Shown here in pieces: positions 56,623 through 64,000 of a stretch of 64,000 nucleotides of DNA (the first letter of the stretch is position 1; each line of letters opens with the position of its first letter). The translations under genes and the position numbers were made by a program. The notes beneath the pieces were generated by a model. It had not been told where the DNA came from. It did not search any database and saw only the letters and a list, made by a program, of their open reading frames with translations. Source of the stretch: Pseudomonas fluorescens (GTDB lineage: Bacteria; Pseudomonadota; Gammaproteobacteria; Pseudomonadales; Pseudomonadaceae); assembly GCF_900215245.1 (NCBI RefSeq), contig NZ_LT907842.1, forward strand, positions 372,001 through 436,000, read 5' to 3'.

Positions 56623-57597
56623 TCAGATCTTTTTCAGTAGTGTTGCAAAAATTAGCCCGAGGTTCCCCATAAACGTCTGCCGATACAAACCAGCAGACCA
56701 AAACCCCAGCACTCGTCTAAATAACGTTTGACTCCGCGCACCTTTGAAGCGCGCAAGGGTCGTTCGATGCTCTTCGCAAAGACGATGCTCCATGGCTTCG
56801 AGTGCACGAATGTTCTGTTCGTTCCACTCGTAAAAACGTCCTTGAAAGATCATCCGTAGCCGAACCAGGCGAGCTGCCCAGCTGGAGTTGCTGCCAATCA
56901 GATTTTCATCATGCTGGCGGTAAAGCATTCGAGGCTCGGGATCGTAGTGAACGACGCCTCCCGCACCCGTAACGAGCTGATACGCCCACCAATCATGAGA
57001 CGGAACGACGACATCCAGCCCCGCCTCCATGATCAACTCGCGAGCAGCCTGGTTGAACACCATAGTATTGCCGCCCGCAATGCTCTGGACGAGCGCGTTC
57101 GAGAAGTGAGGGGGCAGAGAGAAAAGCGGAGAAAAGCCGAGTGTGACACCCGAGTCACTGACCAGTTGAGTGCGACCACAATAAAGGGCCGGAACATCGG
57201 CAGGCTGTGTCTGCAACCACTCAACAGCGACCTGCAACTTCTCGCCATTCCAGATATCGTCCTGATCGCACCATGCAAAATAGTCTGCCTGGATATCGGC
57301 GCGACAGGTCAGCGACAGAAAATTGGCTACGAAGCCTTTTTGAGGACCAGCTACGACACGCAAACGGTCGCTGCCCCAACGATTACAGTATTCCTGAAAA
57401 ATAGCCGAAGTACCATCTTGGGAACCGTCATCAGAAATTACTAATTTCCAGCCACGATGGCTCTGCCGCTCAATGGAGTCAAGCTGTTCAGCAAGGAACG
57501 TATCACCATTGTACGAGCACATCAAAACCGCGACGGTTGCCAGGCAAACATCGTTCGGCAGAGCATTGGAAAGGCTACGCGATGCGAAAATAGACAC
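56623..57597 (-). CDS. Rhamnosyltransferase-like glycosyltransferase family 2
   Basis: 324 residues with a GT-A domain: [45 protein letters not shown] and a C-terminal helical region. This pattern is common in rhamnosyltransferases. GTG at 57597 is chosen as start because AAAGGG lies 5 nt before it. It is the first gene of the leftward operon. The exact linkage is unknown. Confidence 0.82.
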   Translation of the reverse strand: MSIFASRSLSNALPNDVCLATVAVLMCSYNGDTFLAEQLDSIERQSHRGWKLVISDDGSQDGTSAIFQEYCNRWGSDRLRVVAGPQKGFVANFLSLTCRADIQADYFAWCDQDDIWNGEKLQVAVEWLQTQPADVPALYCGRTQLVSDSGVTLGFSPLFSLPPHFSNALVQSIAGGNTMVFNQAARELIMEAGLDVVVPSHDWWAYQLVTGAGGVVHYDPEPRMLYRQHDENLIGSNSSWAARLVRLRMIFQGRFYEWNEQNIRALEAMEHRLCEEHRTTLARFKGARSQTLFRRVLGFWSAGLYRQTFMGNLGLIFATLLKKI

Positions 57598-58188
57598 AAT
57601 ATCCCTTTGCGAGCGTACTACATATCCTGCAGGGAGGTAGGATATAGGCCACAATAAGGTCGGAATTATTACAGCATTAAATGGTAAGAGCAATCTTACT
57701 GATGACCAACGGTCGACGTCCTCGCCCCCCTCAGAGGCTCTAGGATCAGGCGTTGCACCTCTAACTCGGGGGTTTGTGACGCTAGGCGGCCTAAATGACA
57801 GGAGGGTAACCTTCCCTGATCCGCCCGCAATGGCTAAATCATGTTAGTGCGCCATCAGTGAATACGCCAAACCACTGCGAGTGACCGCGCTAGCAGCGAG
57901 CCGAAAACCTGTTTATCCCGGTCGCCCGCCCTGCAAACGCCGAAGAGGGTATAGCGCATATTCAGTTATGAAGCGTCGACAACGGCTAACGGGAGTGCGA
58001 CTGACCTATATCCACAAACGCTGAATAGCTGCAGTTGCGCCCTGGCTGACGAACCCGATCCACTTCATTATCACGCTCATAACAATCCATCGGTTGACTC
58101 TACACATCACTTATCGGCTCTTATTCAATAAGAGCAATAGAACAACCTTGTCAAATGAAAAATGAGCAGCGTTGAAACTGGAGCTCGA
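57598..58188. other. Promoter-bearing intergenic region upstream of the polysaccharide operon
   Basis: About 590 bp between divergent genes, with no credible coding frame. It must hold the operon promoter. I looked for a JUMPstart/ops element (GGCGGTAG-type) on the operon strand and saw none. Confidence 0.55.
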
Positions 58189-59585
58189 ATGAATACCAAG
58201 ACCATCGCGATTATCGGCGCAGGCTTCTGCGGCTCGACGCTGGCCGTACACTTGTTGCGCCCCCCTCCCTTCACCGCCTTGAAAATCCTGTTGATCAGCC
58301 GCGCTGGCAGCATCGCCCGCGGGGCTACCTAAAGCACCCGCGCCCATGTGCTCAACGTGCCCGCCGGCAGAATGAGCGCCCTCGCCGGTGAAGACGACGC
58401 TTTTATGACTACGTTAAACGCCACGCCCCAACTGCGACACCCGGCTCCTTCGTAGAGCGACGCGTCTATGGCGATTATCTGGAAGCGCTGCTGAAGGATG
58501 CCATCAGCCGCGCGCCGCAGGGTTGTGAGCTGCACCAGGTGATTGGCGAAGTGGTCAAGATAGTCCCCCAGCCCAATGCAAACGGCGCGCTGCTCTTGAT
58601 GGATAACGGAGAGCATTATCGCGCCGACAGCATCGTTTTGAGCATTGGCAGCTGTGCACGCCAGGAACCGGCTATCGCCCCGCAATATCGACAGTTCTAC
58701 GCAAGCCCGGGCTACGTGCATGACCCATGGCAACCCGGCGCACTGGATGGCATCAGTGCCAATGACCCCGTCTTCCTGATCGGTAGCGGACTGACCATGC
58801 TGGATGTCGTGCTCGACTTACGTGATCGAGGGCACAAAGGCACTATTCAAGCCGTCTCACGCCGTGGCCTGCTGCCCCAACCGCACCGCGAATTGAATGC
58901 ACACCCCGCTTACGACGAGGGGCTGTCACAGCACATGTTGACCGATTGCAGGGTGCGTCATTACGTACGCGCAGTCCGTGACGCGGTCAGGCTGCACGCT
59001 CAAAGCGCAGGAGACTGGCGCGACATCATCGGTGGATTGAGGTCGGCCACCCAGCAACTGTGGCAGGCCTTGCCGCTCGATGAACGCCGACGATTCTTGC
59101 GGCATATACGCCCTTACTGGGACGCCCATCGCCATCGTTGTGCACCCCAACCCGGCGCCCGCATGCACGAAGAACTCGCCAGCGGCCAGCTCAAGCTGTT
59201 GGCCGGGCGCATCGTCGGCTACGCGTCAAACCCTCAGGGCGTAAGCGTTTCAGTACGCCGTCGTGGCGCCAGCACCGAGGAACAGTTGCAGGTTAAAGCG
59301 GTGATCAATTGCACGACGCCAGCCCTGGACCTGCGCCAATTGGACGACCCTCTGCTCAAATCCCTGCGCGCAGATGGCCTGTTAGTGCCTGACGCACTCG
59401 GAACCGGGATGGATATCGCCCCTTCAGGCGCGCTGCTCGATTGCAATGCCGTGCCGTCAGACTGGCTGTACTACGTCGGGCCCTTCCTCCAGGCGCGAGA
59501 CTGGGAAGCCACCGCAGTACCCGAACTGCGCGACTACGTGAAAAGCATGGCGCAGACGCTGACGACTGCGCTCACTCGACAATAG
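58189..59585 (+). pseudogene. FAD/NAD(P)-binding oxidoreductase, inactivated
   Basis: ATG at 58189 follows GGAGCTCGA. The protein begins MNTKTIAIIGAGFCGSTLAVHLL (dinucleotide motif G-A-G-F-C-G). Codon 48 is TAA at 58330-58332. A loss of one base near 58402, in a T run, then shifts the frame; the homologous reading continues as YDYVKRHAPTATPGSFVERRVYGDYLE. The remainder is open to 59585. Both lesions fall in the first 75 codons. It resembles NAD_binding_9-type FAD proteins. It is non-functional unless it restarts downstream. Confidence 0.82.
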
Positions 59586-59594
59586 ATCGCAGAC

Positions 59595-59628
59595 CTGACG
59601 GGCGCGCGCTTTCGCGGGCCCCCGTCAG
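59595..59628. repeat. Inverted repeat between converging genes
   Basis: CTGACGGG (59595-59602) and CCCGTCAG (59621-59628) are perfect complements enclosing 18 nt. It is a possible transcription end signal for the pseudogene and the EamA gene. No T run follows. Confidence 0.45.
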
Positions 59629-59654
59629 CGTTGAGGCAGTGCTCAGCACCTCAC

Positions 59655-60515
59655 TCAACGTCTACCAAACACAAACCCTAACCCGACGATGATCAACCCC
59701 ATCCCCAACACGCTTAACAGCGCGAGCCGGTTACCAAAGATCAGGTAATCCATCACCGCCGTCACTGCTGGCACCAGATAGAACAAACTGGTGACATTCA
59801 CCAGATTGCCACGCGCGATCAGACGGTACAGCAGCAGCGTCGCCAGTAACGACACCACCAGCCCCATCCATAGCACCGGCAGGTAAAAGTTGGCGCTTTG
59901 TTCAAAGTGGAAAGGTTGGAACGGTACAAACACGGCACACAGCAGCAACCCCGCCAGATACTGCACGGGCAGCGTACCGAGAGGGTTATCGGTGATGCGT
60001 TTTTGCATGATCGAGCCAAACGTCATGCTCGCCAGCGCCAGCAGGCCGAACAGCATCCCGGCCAGGGACATCCCAGACAACCCAATGCCCTGATAGACCA
60101 CCATGATCAACCCCGCCAGCCCCAGTCCAAGACCGAACATCCGGCGTAACGAACGCTGACGTTCCACCAGCACCACCGTGAGTATCGGCTGCACCCCCAT
60201 GATGGTGGCCATCACGCCGGGAGTGACTTTAAGGTCCAGCGCCAGCAGATAGAAAATCTGATACGCGCCTAACAGCACCAGCCCCGTCGCCGCCGCATAG
60301 AGCATGGGCTTGCCGGGACGTGGCAGTTTCAACCTGAGGATCGGCACCAGAACCACCAACCCGGCCAGGGCGATGGCAAAGCGAATCAGCAGAAAGGCAA
60401 AGGGCGAAGCATGGGCCAACCCCCACTTGGAGAATATCGCCCCGCTGCTCCACAACAGGACAAACAGGCTCGTCGAGGCCGCCGCGGCCACGGATTGTTT
60501 CGAAAGAACAGACAT
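59655..60515 (-). CDS. EamA/DMT-family transporter
   Basis: 286 residues with ten transmembrane segments in two EamA repeats (LFVLLWSSGAIFSKWGLAHASPFAFLLIRF; then LVNVTSLFYLVPAVTAVMDYLIFG). ATG at 60515 follows AGGTGGTAACC. A probable metabolite exporter of unknown substrate. Confidence 0.84.
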   Translation of the reverse strand: MSVLSKQSVAAAASTSLFVLLWSSGAIFSKWGLAHASPFAFLLIRFAIALAGLVVLVPILRLKLPRPGKPMLYAAATGLVLLGAYQIFYLLALDLKVTPGVMATIMGVQPILTVVLVERQRSLRRMFGLGLGLAGLIMVVYQGIGLSGMSLAGMLFGLLALASMTFGSIMQKRITDNPLGTLPVQYLAGLLLCAVFVPFQPFHFEQSANFYLPVLWMGLVVSLLATLLLYRLIARGNLVNVTSLFYLVPAVTAVMDYLIFGNRLALLSVLGMGLIIVGLGFVFGRR

Positions 60516-60935
60516 GGTTACCACCTGCAATCAGGCAAAAAAGCCAATTCAGCCAAGGCTGAAACTCAGTAGGTTTTTTTCAGGCGGGCACAGGGGACAG
60601 CGAATCGCTGATCAGCCCGCAATGCCAACACCCGGCGGTGATACGACTGCGTACACCGGCGTGCTACTGACAGGTGGGGGGTAGTGACTGATCTGCGCAG
60701 GCTGTTTATTCCCGCACGGCACGACCACAGCGCTGACCGCTGAATCGACTACCGCTATGCGCTGGGAAGCTGGCATGTGCTGATCTTTTTTGAAGGGATA
60801 ACGACGCGCCGACTATAACCAGCCGCCTTCCTGTTTTGCAATCACTTCACCCAGGCGCCGTGCGTGGAAGAGTTTTCATGCCTGCGAACAAGCCCGGTCG
60901 CTATAATGCCGGCCAGTTTTTTTGAAGGATTTCAC
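60516..60935. other. Intergenic region without a supported gene
   Basis: About 420 bp between divergent genes. Small frames on both strands lack ribosome binding sites and family features. Nothing further recognised. Confidence 0.5.
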
Positions 60936-61727
60936 ATGATCGCTTTGCCCTGGCTGTACCTGGTGCTTCTCTCCATTGGCTATGTATTGGCCTTGACCTA
61001 CGGGCAATTGGGCATGTTGGCGGCGGTCTCGGTGGCCATGCTGCTGATCGCCGGGTACGCCGTACGCCAGCAACGCAGCCCTTGGGCGCGCTACCTCGGG
61101 CACGGCTTGTTCGTGGTGCTGGCCCTGGGCCTGGCGATGCACTGGCTGCCGGGTTTCTACAACGGCCGCGGCATCGCGCCCGAGCGCCTGACACCGGACG
61201 CGGTGCCGTTTTCGATGTACCTGAACCAGGACAAACCGCTGATCGGCTTCTGGCTCCTACTCGCTTGCCCATGGATTGTGGCGCGCCGCTCGTTGCGCCT
61301 GTCGATCTGCGTCGCCGCCCTGGCGGTGACCCTGACAGCAGTGGCAGCGTTGGGTGGCGCCGCGTTGCTGGGGATGATCAGTTGGGCCCCCAAATGGCCG
61401 GAACAGGCGTGGCTGTGGGTGCTGAATAACCTGCTGCTGGTGACCCTGGTCGAAGAAGCGTTGTTTCGCGGCTATATCCAGGGCGGCCTGAGCCAACGCT
61501 TCAAACACCTGCCCTACGGGGAAAACCTGGCATTGCTGCTGGCCTCGTTATTATTCGGCCTGGTGCACCTGGGCGCAGGTTGGCATTGGGTGCTGCTGGC
61601 GAGCATTGCAGGCGTCGGTTATGGGCTGGCCTATCGCTTTGGCGGCCTGGGCGCAGCGATCGCCACGCACTTTGGCTTGAACCTGCTCCACTTCGGTTTG
61701 TTTACCTACCCGATGCTGGCCGGTTGA
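60936..61727 (+). CDS. CPBP-family intramembrane (CAAX-type) metalloprotease
   Basis: 263 residues and about eight transmembrane segments. The catalytic motif E-E-A-L-F-R-G is in VEEALFRGYIQGG, with a second histidine in FGLVHLGAG and a third in ATHFGLNLLHF, as in CPBP/Rce1-like proteases. AAGGATTTCAC precedes the ATG. The substrate is unknown. Confidence 0.86.
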   Translation: MIALPWLYLVLLSIGYVLALTYGQLGMLAAVSVAMLLIAGYAVRQQRSPWARYLGHGLFVVLALGLAMHWLPGFYNGRGIAPERLTPDAVPFSMYLNQDKPLIGFWLLLACPWIVARRSLRLSICVAALAVTLTAVAALGGAALLGMISWAPKWPEQAWLWVLNNLLLVTLVEEALFRGYIQGGLSQRFKHLPYGENLALLLASLLFGLVHLGAGWHWVLLASIAGVGYGLAYRFGGLGAAIATHFGLNLLHFGLFTYPMLAG

Positions 61728-61800
61728 TTGTTGCAAAAATAAGTTAAATAAATACCCGCAATGGCCGACAACCCATCAAAGCCTTGCGGATTGAACAATC

Positions 61801-63366
61801 ATGCGTAATAACCAACCCGTTACCCAGCGCGAACGTACCTTCCCCGCTCAGCAACGGTTGATCTCCACCACAGACGCCAAAGGCGTGATTACCTACTGCA
61901 ACGACGCCTTCGTCGAAATCAGTGGGTTCACCCGCGACGAACTGGTCCGTGCGCCGCACAACCTGGTACGTCACCCGGATGTTCCGCCGGCCGTGTTCGC
62001 GCACATGTGGTCCACGCTCAAACAAGGCTTGCCATGGATGGGCATCGTTAAGAACCGCTGCAAGACGGGCGATCACTACTGGGTTAACGCCTACGTGACG
62101 CCGGTCTTCGATGGTAACCAGGTGATCGGCTACGAATCGGTGCGCATCAAGCCCACCGCCGAGCAGATCCGACGGGCCGAAGCGCTCTATCAACGCATCA
62201 ACCAGGGCAAGTCGGCCGTGCCTCAGCGCGACAAGTGGCTACCGGTGCTGCAGGACTGGCTGCCGTTTATTCTGGTCAGCCAGTTGAGCTTCATGATCGG
62301 TGCCTCGCTCAACTCCCACTGGGGCTTTGCCCTCGCGGCGGGTTTGTCGGTGCCGCTGGGCCTGCTCGGCCTGAGCTGGCAGCAGCGCGGCCTCAAGCGC
62401 TTGCTGCGCCTGGCCGAGCAGACCACGTCCGACCCGTTGATCGCACAGATGTATACCGACAGCCGTGGCGCACAAGCGCGACTGGAGATGTCGATCCTCA
62501 GCCAGGAAGCGCGCCTGAAGACGTGTCTTACCCGCTTGCAGGACACTGCCGAGCACCTCAACGACCAGGCAGCGCAGTCCAACACCCTGGCGCACAACAG
62601 CTCCAGTGGCCTGGAACGTCAGCGCGTGGAAACCGAACAGGTGGCCACCGCCGTCAACCAGATGGCGGCGACCACCCAGGAAGTCGCCAGCCATGTGCAG
62701 CGCACCGCCGACGCCACCCAGGAAGCCAATCGCCTGACCGGTCGCGGCCGCGACATCGCCGGGGAAACCCGCGAGGCGATACAGCGCCTGTCGGTCGCCG
62801 TGGGCGAAACCGGTGTGACCGTCACGCAATTGGCCAAGGACAGCGATGAAATCGGCGGCGTGGTCGACGTGATCAAAGGCATCGCCGACCAGACCAACCT
62901 GCTGGCGCTGAACGCCGCCATCGAAGCGGCGCGCGCCGGTGAGATGGGCCGTGGTTTTGCGGTAGTGGCCGACGAAGTCCGTCAACTGGCGCAGCGCACC
63001 GCTGAATCCACCGGGCAGATCCATGCCCTGATCGCCAAGCTGCAGCAGACCGCCGCCGCTGCGGTGCAAACCATGGACGCCGGGCATCGCCAGGCCGAAG
63101 AAGGCGTGGCACGGGTGATGGAGGCAGATCAGGCCTTGGTAGGCATCAGTGAGGCCGTGGCCAACATCACCGACATGACCACCCAGATCGCCGCGGCCAC
63201 CGAGGAGCAAAGCGCGGTGGCCGAAGAGATCAGCCGCAACATCAGCACGATTGCGCTGTTGGCGGATCAGACCTCGGAACAGGCGATGAACTCGGCGCAG
63301 TTGAGCGAAGAGCTGACCCACACGGCGAATACCCAGTATTCACTGGTCGAGCGCTTCAACCGGTAA
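61801..63366 (+). CDS. aer: Aerotaxis receptor Aer (PAS plus methyl-accepting domain)
   Basis: 521 residues. N-terminal PAS domain (about 18-125: [42 protein letters not shown]) of the FAD-binding Aer type, two hydrophobic segments at about 155-195, and a full signalling hairpin ([38 protein letters not shown]). It senses redox state through FAD and steers flagella. Unlike the receptor at 37.8 kb, it is intact. Confidence 0.92.
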   Translation: MRNNQPVTQRERTFPAQQRLISTTDAKGVITYCNDAFVEISGFTRDELVRAPHNLVRHPDVPPAVFAHMWSTLKQGLPWMGIVKNRCKTGDHYWVNAYVTPVFDGNQVIGYESVRIKPTAEQIRRAEALYQRINQGKSAVPQRDKWLPVLQDWLPFILVSQLSFMIGASLNSHWGFALAAGLSVPLGLLGLSWQQRGLKRLLRLAEQTTSDPLIAQMYTDSRGAQARLEMSILSQEARLKTCLTRLQDTAEHLNDQAAQSNTLAHNSSSGLERQRVETEQVATAVNQMAATTQEVASHVQRTADATQEANRLTGRGRDIAGETREAIQRLSVAVGETGVTVTQLAKDSDEIGGVVDVIKGIADQTNLLALNAAIEAARAGEMGRGFAVVADEVRQLAQRTAESTGQIHALIAKLQQTAAAAVQTMDAGHRQAEEGVARVMEADQALVGISEAVANITDMTTQIAAATEEQSAVAEEISRNISTIALLADQTSEQAMNSAQLSEELTHTANTQYSLVERFNR

Positions 63367-63373
63367 ACCGCTA

Positions 63374-63437
63374 TCGCGAGCAAGCCCGCTCACACATTTG
63401 GAATGCATTTCCAATGTGCGAGCGGGCTTGCTCGCGA
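63374..63437. repeat. REPIN-type long palindrome
   Basis: TCGCGAGCAAGCCCGCTC and GAGCGGGCTTGCTCGCGA flank a central CATTTGGAATGCATTTCCAATG, making almost the whole 64 bp self-complementary. It lies between aer and the converging hydrolase gene. Confidence 0.85.
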
Positions 63438-63445
63438 AGGGGCCC

Positions 63446-64000
63446 CTAACAGGCACCCAGAAACTCAGCGACTTTCACCGCCGCAGCCTGCAAATGCTGC
63501 TCATGACTAAACCCCGACGCCTTCAGCGGCTTCAAATCATGATCGCCCGCCACCCGCCACATCACCTCGATGCTCGGCGACAGCTCATACCCTTGCACCG
63601 CCGCCCGATTACCCAGCGCATCGCGCTCGCCCTGCACTATCAACGTCGGCGTCTTCAGCCCGGCCAGATGCTCGACCCGTGGCTTTTCCGGCTTGCCCAC
63701 CGCATAGAACGGATAGCCCAGGCACACCAACCCATCGGCGCCCAACTCATCGGCCACAATACTGGCCATGCGCCCGCCCATCGACTTGCCGCCGATGGCC
63801 AGTTTCCCAGCGACATGACGTCGCACCACGGCATACACCTCACGCCAACATTCCAGCAGCTTCGGTGCCGGGTTGGGTGGTCGTTTACCCCCATCCGCAC
63901 GGCGTTGAACCATGTAGGGAAACTCGAAGCGCAACACGTTCACGCCATGCCCGGCAAGGCGTGCAGCCATGTCGCTCATAAAGGCTGAGTCCATCGGCGC
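63446..64000 (-). CDS. Alpha/beta hydrolase, dienelactone-hydrolase-like (5' end outside window)
   Basis: 184 visible residues from an internal Met near 63994. The frame stays open to the window edge (G-A-P-M-D-S), so the N-terminus lies outside. Nucleophile elbow G-K-S-M-G-G, VQGERDALGN with the acidic residue and a catalytic-type His in VAGDHDLKP. It resembles the YcjY/KAN-type hydrolases. The substrate is unknown. Confidence 0.78.
   Translation of the reverse strand, partial: APMDSAFMSDMAARLAGHGVNVLRFEFPYMVQRRADGGKRPPNPAPKLLECWREVYAVVRRHVAGKLAIGGKSMGGRMASIVADELGADGLVCLGYPFYAVGKPEKPRVEHLAGLKTPTLIVQGERDALGNRAAVQGYELSPSIEVMWRVAGDHDLKPLKASGFSHEQHLQAAAVKVAEFLGAC

Noticed and set aside
57598..58188. 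JUMPstart/ops element for the polysaccharide operon
   Set aside because: I looked for a GGCGGTAG-type core on the operon strand and found none; long-operon antitermination cannot be claimed.
1..64000. tRNA, rRNA, complete insertion sequences or integrase genes at the island borders
   Set aside because: No cloverleaf-like sequence, transposase motif or integrase was recognised in any intergenic region, including the island edges at about 39.1 and 57.6 kb.

Overview
The window reads as chromosomal DNA of a fluorescent-group Pseudomonas. Supporting this are the high GC of most of the sequence, the REP/REPIN elements of the type GTGGGAGCGGGC...GCTCGCGA, and gene orders remembered from P. aeruginosa: gbuR-gbuA with two transporters, a PA1414-like mini-gene next to a LysR/MFS pair, an ECF sigma/anti-sigma pair next to a KAS III gene, then hrpA and aceK. 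Species cannot be fixed from the sequence alone. Nearly every gene is ordinary housekeeping or accessory metabolism. The exception is one large, A+T-richer surface-polysaccharide island at about 39.1-57.6 kb.

Layout: (1) 1-5.9 kb: DTW-domain tRNA-modifying enzyme (cut by the window edge) and a guanidinobutyrase operon with a LysR regulator, an NTF2-like protein and two transporters. A near-perfect palindrome lies between regulator and operon. (2) 6.0-8.9 kb: an orphan fused dehydrogenase/flavoprotein gene, a REPIN, and a 40-codon PA1414-like gene with an upstream ANR/FNR-type box. (3) 8.9-13.9 kb: LysR/MFS pair, NCS1 permease, DUF2177 protein and CvfB. (4) 14.2-31.5 kb: small secreted proteins and lipoproteins, a DEAD-box helicase, a MscS-family channel, AzoR, LysR, a hydrolase, PpiA, an ABC exporter, a GNAT-like protein, a porin, an ECF sigma factor with a zinc-finger partner, and a KAS III. 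(5) 31.7-37.4 kb: hrpA and aceK. (6) 37.8-40.2 kb: a broken chemoreceptor gene followed by about 1 kb of unrecognised low-GC DNA, which marks the left edge of the island. (7) 40.2-57.6 kb: a lipoprotein gene on the + strand, then one leftward operon of 13 genes (rhamnosyltransferase-like GT2, rmlB, rmlD, rmlA, rmlC, wzm, wzt, giant methyltransferase/glycosyltransferase fusion, GT-C-like membrane protein, 3-aminotransferase, GtrB-like GT, WxcM-like acyltransferase/isomerase, gtrA-like). (8) 58.2-64 kb: FAD/NAD(P)-binding pseudogene, EamA permease, CPBP protease, Aer, and a partial hydrolase.

How the island probably works (inference): RmlA and RmlB make dTDP-4-keto-6-deoxyglucose. RmlC and RmlD turn part of it into dTDP-rhamnose for the cytoplasmic glycosyltransferases. 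The WxcM-like protein and the aminotransferase turn another part into a dTDP-3-acylamino-3,6-dideoxyhexose (Fuc3NAc or Qui3NAc type). The main glycan would be built in the cytoplasm, capped and measured by the 1566-residue fusion (methyltransferase, kinase-like region, beta-sandwich, coiled coil, two GT2 domains), and exported by Wzm/Wzt, whose Wzt carries a C-terminal glycan-binding domain. The amino sugar would be loaded on undecaprenyl phosphate by the GtrB-like enzyme, flipped by the GtrA-like protein, and added in the periplasm by the GT-C-like protein. This capping-ruler-polymerase fusion plus a periplasmic decoration module is the most interesting system in the window.
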